DNA from: Thinopyrum elongatum
Taxonomy: Eukaryota > Streptophyta > Magnoliopsida > Poales > Poaceae
Direction: 5' to 3'
NCBI GenBank assembly: GCA_011799875.1
Contig: CM022300.1
Location: forward strand, 108,637,201-108,701,200
Length of the DNA stretch: 64,000 nt
Position 1 is the first letter of the stretch; every line of letters begins with the position of its first letter. The translations under genes were made by a program, and so were the position numbers. Shown piece by piece: positions 56,886 through 64,000 of this stretch. The notes below the pieces were generated by a model. The model was not told the DNA's origin. It did not search any database and saw only the letters and a program-made list of their open reading frames with translations.

Positions 56886-57384
56886 AGATCACTTGCTATG
56901 TTTAGTTTAATTTACATGGTATGAATAAGGAACTAGGTTGTACAACTAAAACTTGAAATTGAGAAGGAGAAACTTATGTTTATGAACTTCTTCATAATAA
57001 ACTTTAAACATGCAATTTGATGCAAACGACAAAAATAAACAGCAATTGCAGTCATTGCTATCAAAATATACACAACAAAGTTTGAAGGCTCGAGAAGGAC
57101 AAACTTACGTTAGTAATGAAGATCGGCTCTATAAAGCCCTTTTCCATGTTGATTGGGGGGGGGGGCAATTCAAGAAGTTTACCACAGAGTCTTCTTCATA
57201 AGCATTGCCTTTATTCTACATTTTGTTAAGAGTAAAATATAGAAGTTATAATATAGGAACAAATGGAGATTATTTAAGCTAAGATGCAGAGTGATGCCAC
57301 ATAATCAACTAGCTATAAATGTAGGTACAACATACAACCAAAAGGTACTAACAATAGTAATGCAGAGCTAAACATCTTGTTGTT

Positions 57385-60300
57385 ACATATTTTGATGAAT
57401 CTATGGATTGTATCGGGGGGTATAAGCCATGGTAAAGTTAGAATACAATAGGTATAATGCAATAATAAAATATGAATGGGTTTGCAACAGTACTTAAAGT
57501 GGTGATTTTCTTTATTATACTAACGGATCTCATGAAGGTTTTGTTAAGTTTTGTGTGATTGAAGTTTTCAAGTTTTGGGTTTGATCATGATGGATGAAGG
57601 AATAAGGAGTGGCAAGAGCCTAAGCTTGGAGATGCCCGAGTCACTCCAAGGTAATATTAAAGGACTCCCAAGCAACTAAGCTTGGGGATGCCCCGGAAGG
57701 CATCCCCTCTTTCTTCTAACGACCATTGGTAATTTTACTTGGAGCTACATTTTTATTCGTCACATATCATGAGTTTTGCTTGGAGCGTCTTATATGATAT
57801 GAGTCTTTGCTTTGTTTGCTTTTTAGTTTGTCACAATCATCCTTGCTGAACACACTTGTTTGAGAGAGCCACACGCATATCACGATTTGCTAGAATACTC
57901 TAAGTGGTTCACTTAAATCTTTTGAGCAAGGCAGTTGCTCTAGTACTTCACTTATATCTTTTTGAGCACGGTGGTGGTTATACTTTAAAGAAATAAGGTC
58001 TCTTGCTTCACTTATATTATTTTGAGAGTTAGTAAATTTTAAAGAAATATGCTCTCATGCTTCACTTATATTATTTTGAGAGTTGATTTTTTTTGAAGAA
58101 ATATTTATAATCTCGTGCTTCACTTAGATCTTTTTGAGAGTTAAAGAATAGTAATGGTAATTTGCACAAGATATGAATTTGGTCCCAAAGTGATAGATAT
58201 CCAAGGGGGATATAATAAAAACTCCCATGAAGATCATTGGATATTATAAACTTGATTCCTTGTAATAGTTTTGCGATATGGAGATAGTGATATGTGAGTC
58301 ATGTTGATGAGTAATTATGCTTTAGTAAGAATATTGGTGTTAAGGTTTGTGATTTCCTATGCATGCATGTAAAGTTAATAGTTATGCAATGAAATTATAT
58401 CGTACTTGTGGTGCATTATTCGGTGTTAATTATGTTCAATGCACGTTTATGACCATTTTTCATTTTTTGGTTGGTTGCTTCTCAATCTATTTGCTAGCCT
58501 TCAGTTGTACTAAGCGGGAATACTACTTGTGCATCCAACTCCTTAAACCCAAAGTTGTGCCAAATGAGTCCACCATACCTACCTATATGCGCTATTTCCA
58601 TGCCGTTTCCAAGTAAATTTATATGTGCCAACTCTAATTTTCGAAATGAATTACCTTTTGTGTGCATGTACTGCCCATGAAGCGGTAGGGGGTGGCCAAT
58701 ATTTTCCATGCTAGATATTTTATTCTCACGATGAGTGTTTATTCACTAATCATTGCACAAGAGTGTGGCAGGTAATAGGGATGCTCAGTCCCGAAATGAA
58801 AAAAATTCTATGATAATAAATTCCTTGGAAAGTGTTGGTATGGAAGGCACCCGTGGATACGGCTAGCCATGTATTATGGAAGAATGGTGGAAAGGAAATA
58901 AACTTTACTTTGTGTTTGGGAACCGCCTATAATTTGTCTAGCATGGAAGATATTGGGAATTCTTGGTCGTTTTCGTTGACAGGAAAAGCATGCCTCTCAA
59001 AACAATTTTATCTCTCAATTTAAGCTATGAGCTCTGGCACCTCTACAAATATCCGCTTCCCTCTGCGAAGGGACTATCTATTTACTTTTATGCAATTTTT
59101 ATTTTTATGTTGAGTTTCCATCTTCTCTTATAAATCACCAACTAGGGAACACTATTGTCATACTTGTGTATTGGATGTAGTTAATATTTTAGTGTGTTTC
59201 ATGAAAGGATCAATGATTGAGCATAATGGGCTAGGGATAACTTTGTTTAGCGTTGGTATTTTGAAAGACATAGTTGCTTGTTGATATGCTTGAGTATTGA
59301 TGTCTTCATGTCAAATTATAGACTATTGCTTTGAATCATTCAAGTCCAAATGTCCATGCTACAAAGAAAAGAAAATATGATGAATATTTTAGGTAGCATT
59401 CCACATCAAAAATTCTATTTTTATTATTTACCTACTCGAGGACGAGCAGGAATTAAGCTTGGGGATGCTGATACGTCTCCAATGTATCTATAATTTTTTA
59501 TTGTTCCATGCTATTATATTATCAATCTTGGATGTTTTATATACATTTACAAGCAACTTTTTATCATTTTTCGGGACTAACCTGTTAACTTAGTGCCTAG
59601 TGCCAGTTGCTGTTTTTTTGCTTATTTTTGACTTTGCAGAATATCAGTACCAAACGAAGCCCAAATGCCACAAAACTTTTTGGAGATTTTTTTTCTAGAA
59701 ATAAGAGACTCTGGAATCTTCGGAAGGGAACCAGAAGATGAAAGAGGGGCCCACTAAGCACCAGGACGCGCCAGGGGCCTCTAGCGTGCCCTGGTGGGTA
59801 GTGGGGCCCACGATCATCGTTTTGACCTACCTTCACCTCTATAAATACTCTGAAATCCCAAAACCCTCAGGGGAGTCCACAAAATACTTTTTCCGCCGCC
59901 GCAAGTTCCAGAACCACGAGATCCAATCTAGAGGCCTTTTTCGGCACTCTGCTGGAGGGGGAAACAATCACGGAGGGGTTCTTCATCATCCTTGCTGCCC
60001 CTCCGATGATGCGTGAGTAGTTTACCACGGACCTATGGGTCCATAGTTAGTAGCTAGATGGCTTCTTCTCTCTTTTCGATCTTCAATACAATATTCTCCT
60101 CGGTGTTCTTGGAGATCTATTTGATGTAATGACTTTTTGCGGTGTGTTTGTTGGGATCCGATGAATTGTGAGTTTATGATCAGGTCTATCCATGAATATT
60201 ATTTGGATTTTCTATGAACTCTTTTATGCATAATTATTATAGCCTCGTATTTCTTCTCTGATTTATTGGTTTTGTTTTGCCAACTAGATTGATTTTTCTT

Positions 60301-61027
60301 GCTATGGGAAGAGGTGCTTTGTGATGGGTTTGATCTTGTGGTGCTCAATGTCACTGATAGAAAGAGACATGACACGCATGTATCATTGATATTAAGGGTA
60401 ACAAGATGGGGTTTATTCATACGTGAGTTTATCTTGTCTACATCATGTCATCTTGCTTAAAGCATTACTCTGTTTTTCCAAGAACTTAATACACTAGATG
60501 CATGCTGGATAGCGGTCGATGTGTAGAGTAATAGTAGTAGATGCAGAATCATTTCGGTCTAGTAATCTTGGACGTGATGCCTATATACATGATCATTGCC
60601 TTAGATATCATCATAATTATTTGCTTTTCTATCAATTGACCAACAGTATTTTGTTTACTCACCGTATGCTATTTTCTCGTGAGAAGCCTCTAGTGAAAAC
60701 TATGGCCCCCGGGTCTATTTTCTATCATATATTAAAACCAAAAATACCTTTCTGTAATTTTATTTTATTTAGTTTATTTTGTATTTTTGTCACATCTATC
60801 TATCAAAACCTATACAATTTAATCTTGCTCATAACCGTTGAGGGATTGACAACCCCTCTACGAGTTGGGTTGCAAGTATTTATTGTTTGTGTGTAGGTGC
60901 TATTTACATAGTGTTGCTTGGTTCTCCTACTGGATTGATAACCTTGGTTTCATAACTGAGGGAAATACTTATCTCTACTATACTGCATTATCCTCTCCTC
61001 TTTGGGGAAATACCAACGCAGCTCACA
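57385..61027 (+). mobile_element. 5'-truncated Athila-like element (3' region plus LTR)
   Basis: From tttgatgaatctatgg it matches the 45280-47341 non-coding region and then the LTR of the 40990 element. The 5' LTR, gag and primer site are missing. The PPT-like motif, hairpin and GCTTCACTT repeats are all present. Divergence from the other copy is clearly larger than between that copy's own LTRs. Confidence 0.85.
59469..61027 (+). repeat. LTR of the truncated Athila-like element
   Basis: About 1,559 bp from TGATACGTCTCC to GCAGCTCACA, preceded by AAGCTTGGGGATGC. The right edge is set where S2 gag sequence resumes. Confidence 0.8.
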
Positions 61028-61039
61028 AGTAGCAGCCTC

Positions 61040-61246
61040 AGACACCGATGCGGTGGGATTAACCACTTGCAATGATCGGTAGAAGATTTCAACCCCTCAA
61101 GTAGTTCTTTAAGGATGGACTTGACCTCGGCCGTCATAGACGTCTTAAGTGAAGCCATAGCTTCATTTAAGTCATCTCGGGTGACCGAATTCAACTCCAC
61201 GGCCTCGGGTACTTCATCAACCCTATCCTCGTCATCAACTATACTC
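61040..61246 (-). pseudogene. gag: S2 Gag N-terminal remnant
   Basis: Just downstream of the S2 primer site, the minus strand reads VDDEDRVDEVPEAVELNSVT then RDDLNEAMASLKTSMTAEVK and SILKELLEGLKS. The expected start codon is ATA (mutated, or a different start), and the frame is lost near 61040 where the Athila-like LTR begins. Confidence 0.55.
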
Positions 61247-61279
61247 TTCGGGTGGTGAAACCCTTAATAATGAAATCTG

Positions 61280-61291
61280 GCTCTGATACCA
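61280..61291 (-). other. S2 primer binding site (tRNA-iMet)
   Basis: Minus-strand TGGTATCAGAGC lies two bases after the LTR end CCTTTCA; identical to the S1 primer site. Confidence 0.92.
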
Positions 61292-61293
61292 AT

Positions 61294-62371
61294 TGAAAGG
61301 ATCGATATGGTTGACTAGAGGGGGGTGGGGGTGAATAGGCAACTACCAATTTTTAGCTTTTCTTAAAAAATTAGGTTTAGCAACAAATAGGTTGTCTAGA
61401 TATGCAACTAGGTGAACAACCTTTATGATACTAGCAATCAACAACAACACAAGCAAGCAAAGGATACAACACAAATATACCTTGCACAAAGTAAAGGTAA
61501 GAAGTAACCACAAGTGGAGCCAGTGAAGAAGAGGATGTGTTATCGAAGTTCCTTCCCTTTGAGGGGAAGTACGTCTCCGTTGGAGCATTTTGGAGGCACA
61601 ATGCTCCCCAAGTAGCCACTAAGGCCACCGTATTCTCCTCACGCCCTCATACAATGCGAGATGCCGTGATTCCACTAGTGGTGCCCTTGAAGGCGACGAC
61701 CGAACCTTTACAAACAAGGTTGGGTAAATCTCCACAACCGAATTGAAGGCTCCCAACACCACCACGAAGCTTCACCACAATGGAATGTGTCTCCGAGGTA
61801 ACCTCAACCGTCTAGGGTGCTCAAACACCCATAACAAGATCCACAAGGGATTAGTGGGCGAATCAAATTTCTCTTGGTGAAAGTGTAGATCTAGGCCTTC
61901 ACAACCAATGCCTAGGAAATCAACAATTTTGATTGGCAAGGGAGAGAGATCATGCAAGAAAGAGCTTTTGAGCAATAATGGAGCTTTGGGGAGGAAGAGG
62001 TGAGTCCACTTGGAGAAGAAGACTCACTTATATAGTGGGGGAAAGATTCCAACCGTTATGCCCCTTCAGCTCGTGCACAAGCGGTAGTACCGCTTGGGCG
62101 AGCGGTACTTCTGCTGGCATGGAAGTTCCAGCAATGGTGTTCAAATGAACAAGTCAAGGAGGCGGTAGTGCCGCCACACCGGTACTACCGCTCCCACCAG
62201 CGGTACTACCGCGTAGTGTTGAGCAACCAGTAGAAACATCGATAGTAGAGAAGGACAACGCGGTAGTGCCGCCCAGAGCGGTACTACCGCTGGCTACTGC
62301 CGCTCTACTTCTACTCGGAGCACAGAGCGGTCCAGAGGACTAAAAATAAGCGGTACTCCCAGCGGTGAAGA
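61294..62371 (-). repeat. S2 5' LTR, interrupted by S3
   Basis: This is the R/U5-to-U3 part of the LTR, containing the 600 bp missing from the 3' LTR, the TATA box (62027-62034) and the GGTAGTACC cluster (62081-62366). The U3 start lies beyond S3, outside the window. Confidence 0.88.
62081..62366. repeat. GGTAGTACC motif cluster in the S2 5' LTR
   Basis: Second copy of the U3 palindrome cluster. Several copies keep the full GCGGTAGTACCGC form where the 3' LTR copy has a substitution. Confidence 0.8.
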
Positions 62372-63864
62372 TGTAAGTGCATCTAGTGTCCCTTAGTGAT
62401 TTTGGTGTATTGAAGACTTATAGGTTAAGGGACTAATGTGTTTGTGAGTGTACACAGGCCTAGTAAGTGCCTGAGGAGTTTGATAAATCCGAAGAAAGTC
62501 GACCCCTAAAAATGAATGTCTTCATCTGAAGACTTTGGTTTTCTTGAAGACTTTGAAAATGAGGAAACTGGTGTGACCTTGAAGATATTGATATTGATGC
62601 GAGGACTATGAAGCGTGAAGACTTTTGTTTTTGTAGTTTCATTTTCCTTTCTTGAGTCATAGGAAACACCGTACTGTTAAAGGGGGTCGAGGTAAAACTA
62701 AAGAAAAATTTCCAAGTGATGCTCATCTCAAAGCCTACACATACCCAATCCTTTGAGTGAAGCCTTTGGAAATCTCTTGCAGTTCAGTCAATTTCTTCAG
62801 TGACAGAGATGAAGTTCTTCTGGTCTCTGAGGAATTTGTTCTGACTAAAGAGTTAGGAATTCGCCAGTGCGAATTGCCTACAGTGAGGAACATGATAGCC
62901 CTGAGGAATTTGAGAGCTCAAATTTCCAACCGTTGCTGTGCTTCGAGCCAGCTATCAAGATATCTTATCCATCCAATGGTCATATCATTAGGGGCATTTA
63001 TGTCTTATCATGTCGGGCTGCTCCCTGGCTATAAATAGCCGCCCCCCTCAACCACTAGCTGGTTGGCTGCTCCGAGAGATAGATTGACACTTGTCATTTA
63101 GAGCATCCCATCCTCCGAGGACTTTGAGAGAAAATCATCAGTGAGGAAAAACCCAAAACCCAACACCTAAAACCCAAAGTGATTGAGCATCACTGAAGAG
63201 ATTGTTCCTGTGTGGAACCGACGCTTGTTACCTTTGAAGACTGTGCATCTTCCAGACGGTTAGGCGTCATGGTCTAGAGCATCCAAGAGGAATTGTGGAT
63301 CACCGAGTAACCGAGTCTGTGAAGGTTTGGAAGTCACCTTGAAGACTTACCACGAGTGATTGGCCGAGGTCTGTGTGACCTTAGCTCAAGGAGAATACCG
63401 TAAGGACTGTGTGTTCTGGGACTGTGTGTCCTTTGGTTTAAATACCAAGCCACTCCAACCAGACGTACGACTGTCACAGCAGTTGGAACTGGTCTACCAA
63501 ATCACTGTCTTCACCAAGCTACTGGTTCTATTTCCTCAACCCTTTCATTTCCTCGATTACTTGTTGTTGAACTTGATCGTTACTGTTTGAAGACTTTGAC
63601 TAAAGACTTTCTCAATTTCCTCAATCATAATTCTTCAGTCATCTTGTTTTCTGCCTGCTTATCCTATTTACACGCTATCTGTGCTCTGTGTATGTTTCAT
63701 TTCATCATGATGACTATGCTACTGTCTTGTTATGCATGCACTTGAGTACTTTGTTCTGCTGCTTGTATTTCATCACTTAGCAAATTCCTCAAGTAGTATT
63801 TCCTCAGTGACGAATTTGTAAAAATCGCCTATTCACCCCCTCTAATCGATATAACACACTTTCA
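62372..63864 (+). repeat. S3 5' LTR
   Basis: 1,493 bp, aligned end to end with the S1 LTR, with TATAAATA near 63030. Confidence 0.93.
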
Positions 63865-63931
63865 ATTGGTATCAGAGAAAGGTACTCCCTTTTTCTGTGT
63901 GATTTTCATTTAACCACCTAGAGTTTTAGTT

Positions 63932-64000
63932 ATGTCGATTGCAGACATGATCAAGGTCTCGGCTGGGTGTCCTACCTCCGATGGGACGGACTACCCCTAC
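63932..64000 (+). CDS. gag: S3 Gag, N-terminal fragment
   Basis: ATG at 63932 opens MSIADMIKVSAGCPTSDG and runs in frame to the window edge, matching the start of the S1 Gag. Whether the rest is intact cannot be seen. Confidence 0.85.
   Translation, partial: MSIADMIKVSAGCPTSDGTDYPY

Larger units (their letters stand above)
54658..57384. mobile_element. Second CACTA-like sequence (C2), right end not found
   Basis: The sequence begins CACTACAAAAAAA followed by CACTTCCGTGATGA, a CACTA-type end, inside S2 gag. Inverted copies of the subterminal word CTTCCGTGATGA occur at 54817-54870. It continues through a GGCCCGTTAAC repeat array and an AT-rich part with a 206-bp duplication. No matching right terminus (GTAGTG plus the AAA duplication) was found, so the far end was probably lost where the Athila-like fragment begins. 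No transposase ORF was seen. Confidence 0.55.
3641..62371 (-). mobile_element. S2: SIRE/Maximus-like Copia retrotransposon, heavily nested and decayed
   Basis: The element reads right to left: 5' LTR (61294-62371, interrupted), primer site (61280-61291), gag pieces (61040-61246 and 54135-54657), pol (54116-50787), third ORF (6740-5328), polypurine tract (4750-4765) and a truncated 3' LTR (4748-3641). The left and right parts belong together because the CACTA insertion between them is flanked by the same 3 bp (ACA), because pol and third ORF run in the same direction in the lineage order, and because the LTR remnants at both ends match in detail (TATA region and GGTAGTACC motifs). A third ORF downstream of pol is characteristic of the SIRE/Maximus lineage. 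It is the oldest insertion in the window: pol is broken many times and its 3' LTR end is missing next to RPP0. Confidence 0.85.
62372..64000 (+). mobile_element. S3: second SIRE-like element of the S1 family, cut by the window end
   Basis: The 5' LTR is at 62372-63864 (TGTAAGTGCATC to CACTTTCA). The primer site TGGTATCAGAG is at 63867-63877; it has AA where S1 has CA next. The first 23 codons of gag follow. It is inserted in the S2 U3; the likely left duplication is GAAGA (62367-62371). It is the same family as S1 but visibly more diverged (small indels throughout the LTR). Confidence 0.93.

Noticed and set aside
57156..57164. Poly-G run as a quadruplex or regulatory site
   Set aside because: A single run of nine G within decayed C2 DNA; one run cannot form an intramolecular quadruplex.

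Overview
The window is plant nuclear DNA from a Triticeae grass (wheat, Aegilops, barley or rye type). I infer this from the transposon families (SIRE/Maximus-like and Angela/BARE-like Copia elements, an Athila-like Gypsy element with a tRNA-Asp primer site, CACTA elements, a Stowaway-type MITE) and from their deep nesting. No bacterial or organellar genes, tRNA or rRNA genes, or CRISPR arrays were seen.

There is one host gene, the five-exon gene for 60S acidic ribosomal protein P0 (RPP0), at 69-3245 on the minus strand. It has intact splice sites, a TATA box and three site II (TGGGCY) promoter elements. About 400 bp upstream of its start codon the promoter meets a truncated LTR, and everything from about 3,640 to the window end is transposable element.

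The outermost element, called S2 here, is a minus-strand SIRE-like Copia element. Its 3' LTR remnant is at 3641-4748, its third ORF at 5328-6740, its decayed pol at 50787-54116, its gag pieces near 54.1-54.7 kb and 61.0-61.2 kb, its primer site at 61280-61291 and its 5' LTR from 61294. S2 is broken by three insertions. (1) A CACTA-like element (C1, 7803-50632, 3-bp duplication ACA) carries broken captured genes: a DEDD exonuclease-like gene, several Ala-rich ORFs, a Pro/Ala-rich ORF and a B3-like gene. (2) A second CACTA-like sequence plus a 5'-truncated Athila-like element occupy 54658-61027. (3) A second SIRE-like element (S3, plus strand) enters the 5' LTR at 62372 and runs off the window.

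Inside C1 there are two further insertions. One is an Angela/BARE-like Copia element on the minus strand (12188-35478, duplication GCAGG). The other is an Athila-like gag-protease-only element (40990-48927, duplication ACCCT). Inside the 3' LTR of the Angela-like element sits a nearly intact SIRE-like element on the plus strand (S1, 13327-28028, duplication ACTGG), with 1.5-kb LTRs, gag, an uninterrupted pol and a long third ORF split by one stop codon. Hand-counted LTR divergence agrees with the nesting order: about 1% for S1, about 3% for the Athila-like element and about 5% (first 300 bp only) for the Angela-like element.

The most interesting signals are: (a) a promoter-like block with TATA box, pyrimidine-rich leader and candidate leader intron in front of the third ORF of S1; (b) a dispersed palindromic GGTAGTACC motif clustered in the S2 U3 region and in the S2 spacer before its third ORF; (c) a 9-bp hairpin fused to a PPT-like motif, conserved between two Athila-like copies; (d) the set of captured ORFs in C1; and (e) an LTR promoter aimed at RPP0.
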